Shown: positions 42,213-53,769, counted from the first letter of the stretch. The stretch: DNA of 64,000 bases from Perkinsus olseni (GCA_013115135.1 JABANP010000081.1:97482-161481); one strand, 5' to 3'. Program-made: numbers and translations. Notes: generated by a model from the letters alone, not told the origin.

Positions 42213-43322
42213 ATGTTCACTGGCCTGCTCATCATCCCCGCCTTATTACTGTATGTCGCCTTTGGACAGGATAAATGTGACCCCACGAAACGCCCTCACC
42301 TATCTCCAGAGGCGAAGGGCATGCTGACAAGGGCCATACGTTTGGATGGCGTCCCGACTGAGCAGGACATTACCGATGCTGCCAATTGTCAGAGAGTCAA
42401 GCGTCTGGTGAATGAGACTGCCTTCTCGTCTCTCTTCCCTTTGGCCAACATGGGTAAAGGTATGGGCCAGGGGCCTTACACCTACCACAACTTCCTCAAG
42501 GCAGTGGCGAAGTGGCCGAGGTTCTGTGATGACGCTGGTCCGGATAATGCCGACAAAGATGAAGTATGCTTGCGAGAGCTGACCACCATGTTCGCCCATT
42601 TCGTCCAGGAGGTTGGTGCTCACGACCCGAGCAGCAAATACCCTCAGTGGCAACAAGGGTTATACTACTACCGCGAAGTCGGTGGTTGGGACCACTGCGC
42701 TAGTAGCCCGCAATGGGTAGAAGACAGGTTCGCTTGCCGCCCTGGTCAAAAGTACTTCGGCCGCGGTGCCAAGCAAATCAGTTGGAATTACAACTACGGT
42801 CCGTTCTCAGTAGTCATCTACAACGATCCGGAGGTTCTACTCGCCAATGCCGACGGTGTCTTAAGGAACGAAGGCGGCTGGTTGTCCTTCGCCAGCGCTA
42901 TCTGGTTTGATATGACCCCGCAGACACCCAAGTCGTCTGTTCATGATGTTGTCACCGGCTGGTGGAAACCAAATGGGAACGATACCGCCGCCAACAGGAT
43001 CCCGGGCTTCGGGGCAACTATCATGATCACCAACGGTATCGAATGTGGTCATCAGAGTCAGCAAGCTGCCAACCGTGTGGAGTATTATAAAGCCTTCTGC
43101 AAACACTTCGGAATCTCTCCGGGGAAAGAGGATACTCTGGGGTGTGAGCACATGAAGCGGTTCGATGGCAGCTCCTCCTCTGCCGTCGCTGAGTATTGGG
43201 AGTATGCCGACTGGAAGAGCAACTGCCGTCTGGTGTCTTACCAGTCCGCTTTCTCTATCTTCGATGCCCCCGCCAAGCCAGATGACCCCTACTGCGGCTG
43301 TATAGAGATGTATGGCAAGTAG
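42213..43322 (+). CDS. GH19 chitinase 1, secreted, intronless
   Basis: One open frame of 369 residues. ATG 42,213 is chosen because it starts a typical signal peptide (TGLLIIPALLLYVAFGQ) and is shared with the second copy; longer starts read through unlikely sequence. Family 19 chitinases cleave beta-1,4-linked N-acetylglucosamine chains by inversion. Family motifs: FAHFVQEVGAH (the HETTGG region, first catalytic Glu), YYYREVG (region of the second catalytic Glu), YFGRGAKQISWNYNYGPF, AIWFDMTPQTPK, HDVVTGWWKPN, RIPGFGATIMITNGIECG, and a Cys-containing C terminus (GCIEMYGK). Cysteines along the protein suggest disulphides. The gene has no introns, unlike most neighbours. Possible roles are digestion of chitinous material or wall remodelling (inference). 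Confidence 0.93.
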   Translation: MFTGLLIIPALLLYVAFGQDKCDPTKRPHLSPEAKGMLTRAIRLDGVPTEQDITDAANCQRVKRLVNETAFSSLFPLANMGKGMGQGPYTYHNFLKAVAKWPRFCDDAGPDNADKDEVCLRELTTMFAHFVQEVGAHDPSSKYPQWQQGLYYYREVGGWDHCASSPQWVEDRFACRPGQKYFGRGAKQISWNYNYGPFSVVIYNDPEVLLANADGVLRNEGGWLSFASAIWFDMTPQTPKSSVHDVVTGWWKPNGNDTAANRIPGFGATIMITNGIECGHQSQQAANRVEYYKAFCKHFGISPGKEDTLGCEHMKRFDGSSSSAVAEYWEYADWKSNCRLVSYQSAFSIFDAPAKPDDPYCGCIEMYGK

Positions 43323-43324
43323 GG

Positions 43325-45581
43325 GGTGTCAATCACATGCTAGTGCTGGGGACAGACTCAGCTAATTTGGCTGGGCGATGAGTTGTACAAGTATCTCGTT
43401 TTCAATTATTCATTTATCGTTATCATCTCTCTTATCGCCAGCCCCTTTGGGGGCTTTTGCTTCTCATAGGTCGACATGCAGGTAGCAAGGAGTCTCATGA
43501 CCCACTGCAAAAGCATATGCGGTGTCACTTTCGGTGCCCTCTTCGTTACTTCCGCCCTCATCGGTCAACAACAGCCTGGGCGGATGACTATTCGACTTTC
43601 ATAGGATATTTATGGAGCTCGTAGCGCATTGGCGCGTCCACAGATTTTCAACGTTATCCAGTATTTTTGAGTTGGTCAAGCAGTGACCATGCTTACCTTC
43701 GCCAACTTGGCTATTCCGAGGAGTTCGGCCTCAAAAACATCGCAACGGCAAAGGGCACCTCTTCTCTTTCGTACTTCCCGGTTCTTGGTCAACGTTCGTT
43801 CGGTTCCGGGTCGAAGTGACGAAGGCCCGGTTGATTGCTTTGCGAGTCAGTAAGTTTCTAAGTGGAGCAATCAAGAAACTCAAGACCGGTCCTTGGACTG
43901 ATCATTACTCGTTCAAAGAGATCAGGGTCAATCCTGAGCATCGGTATTGGTCTGCTTAACGCCCTCACTGTCTGAGCCCGTCGAGCCCGTCGCGCACATT
44001 CAGCACGGCTCCTGCAGCCAAGCTTCAGTGCATGGACTGGAGTGCTGATGGCTGAGCCACGGCGTTTTATGGAGCTAGTGAATGTGCCTCCACTCCGCAC
44101 GCCATAGCAATCGGCTCAGCCGATCTGAGACGATCCAGAGTGGCGACATGTTACGGCGCAACCCTTGGCATGCCGAACGTTCGCACATGTATCAGGGGAG
44201 TCGTAGGAGCACTAACGATAGTAGCACCAGCGCACTATAACTCAGTACAGTGTGACTATTGGAGACCGGACTCGAAATGTGGCAAAACTGGACTCGAGAG
44301 GAGTTGCTTGATAATGAGATTCTATAGAGTAATCTAAAACGCATACTCATGCACGCGAGGCGCATGATGAGGTCGAACCGTCTGACCGTCTGACTGTAAC
44401 GGGTTCGAGGGAATGTAACGATAGAGGGTGTGATGGTATCCACTGGAACTCGGTAACGCAATAACAAGTGAACTTGTAGAAGTAGCTGAGCTGCGGAGAC
44501 TTAGGGCAGTGACTGTAGAGTAGAGTAAGGGCAGCGCGCGCAGGGCGACCATCATGTTGCAACTAATGCGGGCTAGAAAGCAAGTCAAACGTCCACTCTC
44601 CAACAAACAACAACGATTAGTTATGGATTCCCTGCTGCACGCAAGCACATGGATGTGCGCAGACTCCCGAAACAAGACAGTTATCTGAAACCAATGAAGC
44701 GCAGTAGGAGTAGAGGTGACTGCAGCGATGATAGTCCAACAGCCGAGGAGTATTCAAGCGGCTTATTGTCCCAGTAGAGAGCATGCCGCCTCCGTTCGTG
44801 CCTAATCACGTCGCGCGCTACGGACGCCACGGCTAGCACGCATGTGCAAGTATTTCGTCGGAACCGACGAGCTCTCCTGGCCTGGGCTACTAAGCCGGAG
44901 CCCCTTGGTAGAGGGGGAAGGGCTCTGTAGTATGCCTTATCTACTACATGATATAGACGACATCTACATCCAGCTGAGTGAACCGTCGATCCTAGAAGCT
45001 CCTCATATCCCTCCCAGTTCTAACGTTTACTCGCCAGGTGCTTCACACTGAGTGTGAGTCCCACATCCGTATGTTTAAGAGGGAACGCGCTACAACAATC
45101 ACCATTTGTGCCGGGCATTGATAAGGCGAACCCACGAGGGGATGTGGAGACAAATATCCCTCGGCTACTCCAGTGTGTCGAGCATCAGCACTGCCATCTA
45201 TTGATCTGGGTTCCCAGCCCGCCGGTGCCATGGGATGGGTCTCATCGGCTCCCTTTTGTGGCTGGATATCGGATTTGGTCTTCAGGCTGCGTGAGGGATG
45301 GACTCCCAGATAAGTTTCAAATCATCACCACACCCTCGGAAATCGTTGAGCAGTTGAAATTAAAACCTGATATCGGCTATACTGGAAGAGCTTACGTCCC
45401 TGTTGCCCCCTGCTGTCGCTTATCGGCAACATGAGATGAAGAGGGATGAGCTCACTGTTTCGAGAGGAGTGAGCTGGACATGCCCGCACAGAAAGGGACC
45501 GGTGCGTAATAGCAACGCGCCCTGAGCATAGCTGAGTAGTCATTTATTGACAGTCCACAGCTTGTTGGAGTGTCCTCGTCA
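43325..45581. other. spacer between the two chitinase genes
   Basis: No supported gene. Contains a terminator-like hairpin at 43,440-43,455 and palindromes at 44,110-44,124 and 45,043-45,057. The end (about 45,085-45,581) is homologous to the region upstream of chitinase 1. Several frames of 60-110 codons exist but show no domain or consistent composition. Confidence 0.5.
43440..43459 (+). terminator. hairpin followed by T-rich stretch after chitinase 1
   Basis: AGCCCC (43,440-43,445), loop TTTG, then GGGGCT (43,450-43,455), followed by TTTGCTTCTC. This is the shape of a bacterial intrinsic terminator, 118 bases after the chitinase stop. In a nuclear gene it may have no such role; it could be chance or a relic. 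Confidence 0.35.
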
Positions 45582-46698
45582 ATGTTTACTGGCCTGCTCA
45601 TCATACCCGCATTATTGCTGTATATCGCCTTTGGACAGGATAAATGTGACCCCACGAAACGCCCTCACCTATCCCCAGAGGCGAAGGGCATGCTGACAAG
45701 GGCCATACGTTTGGATGGCGTCCCGACTGAGCAGGACATTACCGATGCTGCCAATTGTCAGAGAGTCAAGCGTCTGGTGAATGAGACTGCCTTCTCGTCT
45801 CTCTTCCCTTTGGCCAACATGGGTAAAGGTATGGGCCAGGGAGCCTTACACCTACCACAACTTCCTCAAGGCGGTGGCGAAGTGGCCGAGGTTCTGTGAT
45901 GACGCTGGTCCGGATAATGCCGACAAAGATGAAGTATGCTTACGAGAACTGACCACCATGTTCGCCCATTTCGTCCAGGAGGTTGGTGCTCATAACTCGA
46001 GCAGCAAATACCCTCTATGGCAGCAAGGACTATACTACTGCCGCGAAGTCAATCCTGGAGGTAACTATTGCCAATGGGTGAAGGAGAGGTACACTTGCTA
46101 TCCTGGGCAAAGGTATTTCGGCCGCGGTGCCAAGCAGATCAGTTGGAATTACAACTACGGTCCGTTCTCAGTAGTCATCTACAACGATCCGGAGGTTCTA
46201 CTCGCCAATGCCGACGGTGTCTTAAGGAATGAAGGCGGCTGGTTGTCCTTCGCCAGCGCTATCTGGTTTGATATGACCCCGCAGACACCCAAGCCGTCTG
46301 TTCATGATGTTGTCACCGGCTGGTGGAAACCAAATGGGAACGATACCGCCGCCAACAGGATCCCGGGCTTCGGGGCAACTATCATGATCACCAACGGTAT
46401 CGAATGTGGTCATCAGAGTCAGCAAGCTGCCAACCGTGTGGAGTATTATAAAGCCTTCTGCAAACACTTCGGGATCTCGCCGGGGAAAGAGGATACTCTC
46501 GGGTGTGAGCACATGAATCGGTTCGATGGCAGCTCCTCCTCTGCCGTCGCTGAGTATTGGGAATATGCCGACTGGAAGAGCAACTGTCGTCTGGTGAACT
46601 ATGGGACTCCCTTCTCCATCTTCGATGCTCCTGCCGACCCTGATGTTTCCTACTGCTGCTGTATAGAGATGGATGAGCTACACTCGACGAAATGCTGA
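45582..46698 (+). pseudogene. GH19 chitinase 2, one-base frameshift
   Basis: Closely similar to chitinase 1 over its full length, with ATG at 45,582 and TGA at 46,696-46,698. One extra A (GGGCCAGGGAGCC at about 45,836-45,848; chitinase 1 has GGGCCAGGGGCC) shifts the frame. Before it the signal peptide and KCDPTKRPHLSPEAKGML are intact; after it the frame stays open through YFGRGAKQISWNYNYGPF and all later motifs. Substitutions are scattered (for example NPGGNYCQWVKERYTCY instead of GGWDHCASSPQW) with no second break, so either the A is a sequence error or the loss is very recent. The C terminus differs (CCCIEMDELHSTKC). Confidence 0.85.
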
Positions 46699-48971
46699 AT
46701 TCTTGGAGTGGATGCAAAGTTAGAGGCTGTGCCGCTCTCGAGGCGGGCGCCGGTCTCTGCCCCGAGAGGTTGGATCTACCACTATTGTACTACTTGTCTC
46801 TCTGACGGCTGCTGTAGGTTCATCAGACTCAACACGCTAACATACTCCGCACATGGATTGCGGAGGCTTATTAAGCGCCGGCTCTACCTGATGACTGGAC
46901 TAGCACTTTCATCAGATTTTATAGTCATATTGCCTTGATAGGCTTCGTATCGAACTACGCATTCTGATTCCATACCCGAGCCATTCTTTGGGTTGACGGA
47001 GCGGTGGTCTTGGTTCGCGAATCCCGGGTTACAGCCATCCACAGGTTGCTACTGATGGTAACTTTCCACTGAGTTCCGCGTCGACGACGGTATGCGACTT
47101 TATACGACACCCTTGCAAATTCTATCGAATAGCGCCTCCGCAGAAATTGTGGCGGAGCGTTCATCTTCGCTCTGGCATCGGTATAGTTCGCCTGGGACGG
47201 CTCACTGGATCACCAAAGACCAGCTCTCAGCTCACCTACCGCCAGAAGGGATCAGGTACCTCGTAAGTCGCAACATCCGGAATGCAGTCAGCATTTGAAG
47301 CTACCGGCGAGTAGACCGTTGGAGAAGCACTAGCACTGTAAATCTGTACGGGCTCGAGTCCATCTGCGATTAGAACGAACGTGAGAAGTTTGAGCGCGGA
47401 CCACCCGGCATGGCTGAGGAGAGCCCAAGCGAGCAAGATATAACTCGTCAATAACTCGAACACATCTTAGTGTTATCGCGGGAACTACAGTATTGTAGGC
47501 ACACCCTACGCCCGAGTGCCGCCCATTCTGTTGCACTCTCACCTCGCGATTGTGCTAACACAGGCCGACGGATTTGTAGAGATGCGTACTAACATACCGG
47601 TCGACGTCACCTATGCCGTGACCCGTGAGAAGCTGTCTGCTATGGTGAGCACATAGGCTTACGCCCGGCCCAGTCCGAGTCGATGTGAGATCGTAAGCGG
47701 CATAAGACGACACGCCGGCGGCAGTGCGTATCGCATGCGTGAATGGCAGCAGAGCTCACATTGGGGAGCGATTCGCCTCTCAAGGGACTCCCGAGCCGAG
47801 AGCCAGCTGCTACGGCACCTGTTAGGCGCTATTGGAGCCTATTACACCGTATCGGCGTCTTTTCTGTCATGTATATCTTTGCGCCAGAGTGAAAGCCGAC
47901 AGTGCTCCAGTCGTGTGCTTCAGCCAGTGCCGCTGCCGTTTTCCGAACTAAAGAAGAGTCCACGCACACGCGGAGGCACCACGTTGATCATGCAACCCCC
48001 CGAGGAGTTCTGCTATAGCACTTACCCGTGGCAAGTTACAACAGAAATGAAATGACCCTAACACGATGGTTTTACTATCAAGCCTCTGTGCCATGTCTGC
48101 GATGTGTGAGGGTTTCCGTCGTGCCGTGCTGGGCAACTTGCATAACTCCTCAACGGATACCGACTTCGACCTGTCCTCTCGAAGACGGGCTTTTCCGAAG
48201 CTAGGGGCAATCCAGAGAATAACGAGTATTTTTATCATTGCTAAGGGCGACCCCCATCCTCCTCGAGGAATAGCTATCGCTCAGGGTGGCGCAGTCCCTC
48301 CCTCTGGAGGCAACGCTGGGAGAATTATCGACCCTTCGTTGCCGTTTTGCCAGCCCTGTGTGTGTCAGTTCAAGGTCCAGCGCCGTCGCCGGCTCAGTTA
48401 GGTTCGATGCCGACGTGCCAGCGCCTTAACGATGAGCTCTCTTTTGCGTTATTCAGTTACACGCTCGAACGCTTCCACAACGACCCGACCGTCTCATTCC
48501 CTCCTGGCGGGCACCACTCCCCACCGCGGTGCTGTGCCCAATCGTAAATTAGCTAATTGCCGGGCTGTGCCCAATTGACCGTCGTTATTCAATTGGATGA
48601 TGGGGTAGGGAGGGCAGCTAACTACCAGAAGGTGCGTAGTAGCCAAGTCTAGCGAGGTGGGTCTGAGCTATCTATCAACATACAAAGTGTAAGAACTACG
48701 TAACACAACCTTCATATTTATGAAGCGCTCTGAACGCTCACTTTCCAGTATAGAGACCCTTTAACATGTACTGCAAGCAAAGCAATGGTCACTTAAAATA
48801 TCATCACTTCATTCTCTCCAACAACACCGTAGTGCAGCCCCTCAAAGACCATCCTGGATTCACAGTGTACTTGCTAGTGTTGCAGCTAAATACCGATTTG
48901 CAGCTACAATCAACTTGAAGTTCAAGTCGAGTATCTTCCGCGTGTGAATGAAAAATCAGGAAATTGCCAAA

Positions 48972-49165
48972 ATGTGATATAATTTTGTGAACGTACTGAA
49001 ATTGACGGTTTCACGAAATTTGCTTGGGCGAGCGAGTTTGTTACTGATTTTTATATATGTTTTTTCTTGAGGTCAGATAAGTTCATACATCAAGTTTCGG
49101 GCCCTGAGTCACAATCGCTACGGAGAAATGAGAAAAAAACTCCATGTGATATAATTTTGTGGACG
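48972..49165 (+). repeat. 18-base direct repeat 172 bp apart
   Basis: ATGTGATATAATTTTGTG occurs at 48,972-48,989 and 49,144-49,161, each followed by (A/G)ACG and preceded by an A-rich stretch. No element between them was recognised. Confidence 0.7.
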
Positions 49166-49576
49166 GGTTTAGCTCAATATGATTCAGAGATCTTTGAAAC
49201 TCTTACTGTGAAGATCTACTGGGTCTTACGACTATGTACCGTACATAATGTACGATGGCTTGCGTCTATAAGGGTCACATCAAACACTCATTGCTCAACA
49301 GCGCGGCGAGTCATGTGCGCGCCCGCATAAATGATGTTTACGCAGTAGACAAGGTTAGTTGCGGGTGCCGCAATGACGGTTTCTTACCGCGCACAGCGAA
49401 AAGATTCTCGGCGTTCGATGCCGTTGCGTTCGGGGACCGGCCTGTGTTTGTGACCAGTATGGCTGCCGTGTCGCTCCTCGACTTCCGCTAATGTTACCAG
49501 CGGCTCCCCTCTTCAGTAGCGGGACCTCGGCCTGTGGTTGTGATTTTTTTTTCCAACCCACCCGACCAAGGGTTGG

Positions 49577-49735
49577 GGGAAAAATCGAGAAAAGGGGAGG
49601 GGAAAAAAGAAAAAGAGGGAAAGGGAGGGAAAAGAAGGAAAAGAAAGAGGGAAAAGGGGAAGGAAGAGAGAAAGAAGAGAGAAAGAAGAGAAAAAGAAGA
49701 GCAAAGGAAGAAAAAATGAAGCCAAAAAGGAGAGT
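49577..49735 (+). repeat. polypurine tract
   Basis: About 160 bases that are almost entirely A and G on the plus strand, in irregular GGGAAAAAGAGG-like units. Lies between the spacer and the 3' end of the transposase-like gene. The lysine-, glutamate- and arginine-only translations here are artefacts of composition. Confidence 0.85.
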
Positions 49736-49909
49736 ATATACGTTTCATTGTATTTTTATTTTTTTCTCTCCGATATCATGTGCCGATGCGTTCTCGAGTG
49801 TAGCCAGCCGGGTGAAGAGTGTAACAAGTTATTCTCTGTTAATCACCCCCAGAGCCTCAACTGACAACGCAAGCGAATAACAACGAGAATAAAGGAGATT
49901 GTAGACAGA

Positions 49910-52900
49910 TCATTTGTCTTCAAGTGCATTATCTTGCAGATGAACTACTACTGCGGACCTGAAACAAACCTCGGAATTCGCCAGGAATCGCTCATCATTA
50001 CCCCCAGTCGCCTTCTCATCATTGTAACGTCGGCGCTTGTTGCTGTTGCGACGTTCCTTCTTCTCCTCAGCGCGGCGCTTCTTCAGAACCCTTAAGGCCT
50101 CCAACTCATCAGGCGGCACATTCTCGGCTAGGGGACAGAACCGCACATGCTTCCCTTGTTCATCGGCGAATTGTTCGTGCTTCGGGATCGAGCTTCCATC
50201 TAACCCCGTGATGACAGCTGTTAGGCGGATACCGCACATGCCACAGCTCCTCCCAACGCCGGACACAGCAACTGTCACACTCTTCGCTCGCTCCCTGGCT
50301 CTGGTTCTCATCGCTTTCGATTCAGCATCCATACCAGGCCTAGTATCAAGGGGACATCGGCCAAACTTACTGCCGTCGGGCACGTGGCTGTTATATCCAT
50401 CGACCAGAGGCTTACTGCAGAAACGGCATATCTTCTTAAGCGGGTCAGGCCGTGGTGTACCGCTTTTTGCTGTCGAGGGCCCTGGGGGAGATCAATGCCG
50501 ATAGAACTGAAGCGCGAACTTACTCTCTATGGCTGGGGGCTCGGCAACATCAACACACTCGTTGGACGAATGAGCCGCAGTTCCCCGTGACTGGGACGAT
50601 ACGATCTCTGTGGTGGCTTCGTGAGGAGTATGTGCAGTCACTGCACTGCACTGCACTGCACTGCACTGCAGTGCCCTGGAGAGCCGACCGCTTGACAATG
50701 TCGTCAATAACATCAGAACTAGTGACGGGTGTGGGACCAGTATCGAGAGGAACCGGTGATATCAACCTCTGAGTACCTTGAAGAAATAATGCCACATCGT
50801 AACAGGGAGAGTGTCTCTCCGAGGGACGAGGCTTACCTGGCCGAGGTTCCGGAAAGACGAGTTTCACGGCAGAGCGGAGATCCAACTCCAACCGCGCAGC
50901 GGCCTCTTGACCCCTCACTGTGGCGGGAATGGCAGAGCTGCGAATGTGGTTCAATCGCTTGAGGTATGTCTTCACGTCGTCAAGAGAGATGGAGTGTAGG
51001 GGAAGGGGCGCCTTGACTGCACAGTCCCTCATTGCAGAGTCGACCTCGTCAAGTACTCTCTTCACATAGAGTCGATAGATGGTCTCGGAATTTTGATCCG
51101 GAACTTGACTTATCAGCTCTCTCAACACGCTCGTCACATAAGGAGACCAATTTTCGAGTTTGATGATGCAGTTCGTAGCGTGCAGTCCTCGCAGCCTACA
51201 GAATTTTCTCCTCGCCTTTCCCCCCGACCTGATCTCCTCAAAAGCTCCATTTCTTGGCACATCCTCAGCCGATTCCACGTCGAACTCGACGTCCTCTTCT
51301 CCGTCACCCGAGGCGTGTTGGAGGATCTCCCTCTCGAGCTCGGCATCTCCGGTATCTTCCTCTGCATCTAGGTTCAAGCATCCCTCTGCAGCTAGTTTCT
51401 CCTCCTCCCACTCCCGGCAGATGGCGCTATACCTCTCTTCGTCGATAAGGCGAAGATACTCGTGACCGAAGACGATCTCAGGAGGCTCAGAGCTCACCAG
51501 GATCGAGTTTCCTCCCAGATTTGCGAGTTGATACTCGCGGCAGCTCAGTGGAATCGGTATGGTCTCCTTCCCGTCTATCTCCCCGCCCAACTTCATTTTC
51601 AGCCTCCTATTCGAAAATATCATACGCCATAATAGCTTGCAGTCGTACAACTCGCCCGACACTCTCGATGTCTGAGAGAAATCCTTTTTTATGCAGGCAT
51701 GCCGACATTCGCTTCGGGAGCTGCCTCGTATGTGACGCAATCCCCCTTGCCCGTCTCTGATGAATGTGACACTGTCCTCGCTATCAGAGACGCAATTACC
51801 GTCCACATGAACAAGGACGCTTCGAAAAGCGGACCAGAATCCTTCCTTCAATAATGGAGCCCCCACGCTGCCAGGGAGTGGTTCACCAGTGGAGTCGTTA
51901 CGCTGAGATGGGTGGGTGCTCGCCTCTCCTTCACAGTCTAATTCCCAAAAAGTCCGTACGCATGCCTCTAGCCGGCGCCTCAGCTCGACGGGAGGTGGTA
52001 TCATGCGCCTCACGTGCCGGCGGACTTCCTCGCGGGATGCGGGCTTATCCACCAGACCGGCTTTGGCCCGCTCAGCACGGAAAACCGCAACATCCATATT
52101 GTTGTCGACGAAGAAACACTTTGAGAGGGCCGACGCAAAGCGGGTTTGGCGACTATGATTGTCTGTTGTGTTTCGCAACAGACGAAATATGATATGTAGT
52201 GCATCGACTTTGAGCTGAATGGAGTTGGGCTCTCTCTCGAGGGCCGCAGCTATCATGGCCCTGTTGTTTGCCCCCGCAGTGCCGCAGCAGTCTCGATCGA
52301 CGTAGATTGTGAGCATATCGGTGTCTATATTACCCCGCAATTGGCGCAACGCGGGAACCAATTCAGCCATCGAAGTTGAGGTGGTGGACACGGCGTTGAG
52401 GATAGTGCCAGCATCGGCCACAAAGACTACCAAGTACCCATTTCGATTTGTTGTGACCCTCTTGGGCACAGAGCGAGTATGGTCAATGGAGAGGGAATGC
52501 TGGATCTTATACGATCCGAGCTCCCGAAGGAGGTCCAGCTTGTGAATCTTGAGATCCTTTAAGAGAGCTCCCCTCAACACCGCGACTGTCGCCGTGACAG
52601 TCTGTTCTGGGATTGCGTCGGCCGCAGATACCTCGCATATGTCTCTTGCTGCCGTCGACACGGTGTTGGCAAGCGTCCCTTGAGCACAGCGGCGTTTATG
52701 CTCATTAAAAAAAGCCCGCCTCTTACCCAGAGCCATTCTTTCCAATCCAGATAATATCTCTGCTTCTCTTCCCAACATACCACCATCCCTCAGACGTCTT
52801 ATTATAGAGATAGGGACAATGCACTGGTTCGATAGGACGAACATATTCAAGATACTATCCGCGACCAACACCGGCAAGGTCTTGATGAATTTGTAGCTGA

Positions 52901-53763
52901 GACTGCTGAAGCTGTGGCGACACTGAGGGTTGCCACAGCGCCGCCGAGTGGACGCCAGCCGCCCGTGCCACCCTCCTTCGGGTCCATCGGAAAGTACTAC
53001 TTTCACCGGTAGTAGTTGTTTTATAGTTATATCGGCTTCATTACACTTCGGACAGCGTCCTCCAAACGGACTCCACACCCAGAGATCTCGCCCAGCGAGC
53101 TTTTCTGGTACGGATGACAGGCATGGGCTACGGATAGCTTCCTCCGGCGACGGGCACTTGAAGTGATAGAGCCCAGGACGAGTATTGTCCACCTCACACA
53201 GTCTCCCAACCAGAGCCTCTAGGTCTTGTACAGTGGATGGATTATGAAGCCACGGTTTACGCACATCAACCATGACCGGTTGAGCGCGTTTTTCCCCAGT
53301 GAACGCTTCCCTCTTGGATTCGTCCCCACCCTCTTCTACATGAGCCACATCCGAACTTGACCCGGGATTATCTCGAGGTGACTCCGACGAGTGATGGTCA
53401 GAACTCCCATCTCCGACACTTGTGGAAGCTTGACTCCTAGACGACCCTCCGGCGAGACTCGTGCCTGGAAGACGAGAGGTTGCCAGACTGGCAATGCCAG
53501 TGTAGGAACTATCACGGGTCAACAAGACGCAGTCATACTGGATGAGTTGGTGAACTCGCGGGTTTCCTACCTGATTCAACCGACAGATGTTTGGTGAACC
53601 AGCTCCGCTTCTTCGCTGCTTCCGCTCTTTGACACATTATAGCTTCCTTTATCTTCAAAATTTCTTTCGGAAGGCGGCCTAAAATAGTCAGCGTGACACT
53701 ACGCGAACCCCTCGCTTGATATGACCAGATCTCTGAGGGCGGGGGTCCTCGCCCTTTCTCCAA
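49910..53763 (-). CDS. transposase-like protein with zinc-binding ends
   Basis: A long frame (about 50,700-53,579) plus a 5' exon (about 53,574-53,763) and a 3' exon (about 49,910-50,480). Near the N terminus are paired-Cys motifs: WSPFGGRCPKCN (about 53,050), then CGNPQCRHSF (about 52,920). The core has IYVDRDCCGTAGANN (about 52,290) and LKVDALHIIFRLLR (about 52,200), the pattern of an RNase-H-like core in large uncharacterised DUF6729 or KDZ-type transposon proteins; the subfamily is not certain. The 3' exon adds two C-x2-C fingers, CRFCSKPLVDGYNSHVP and CGMCGIRL...FCP. Nuclear DNA-binding and transposition roles are inferred. Terminal inverted repeats and target duplications were not found. 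The long frame and few introns contrast with neighbours. A CTGCA repeat lies at the junction of the long frame and its 3' exon. Confidence 0.65.
50640..50672 (+). repeat. (CTGCA)n microsatellite
   Basis: About six perfect copies of CTGCA. On the minus strand it reads as repeating TGCAG and falls just after the last conserved codons of the long transposase frame, in what is probably an intron. Confidence 0.9.
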
Positions 53764-53769
53764 GCTTCT

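Larger units (their letters stand above)
46699..49905. other. spacer without recognised genes
   Basis: About 3.2 kb between chitinase 2 and the transposase-like gene. I see no domain, no exon chain and no RNA gene. It holds an inverted repeat (CTCCGC...GCGGAG, 46,845-46,865), a direct repeat (48,972-48,989 and 49,144-49,161) and a purine-only stretch (49,577-49,735). GC drops between about 48,640 and 49,170. Confidence 0.5.

Noticed and set aside
43858..44100. Arg-rich 80-codon frame on the minus strand between the chitinases
   Set aside because: Short, no homology recognised, and it lies in palindrome-rich spacer.
49491..49880. Lys/Glu/Arg-rich protein on the plus strand
   Set aside because: It is the translation of the polypurine tract and has no other support.
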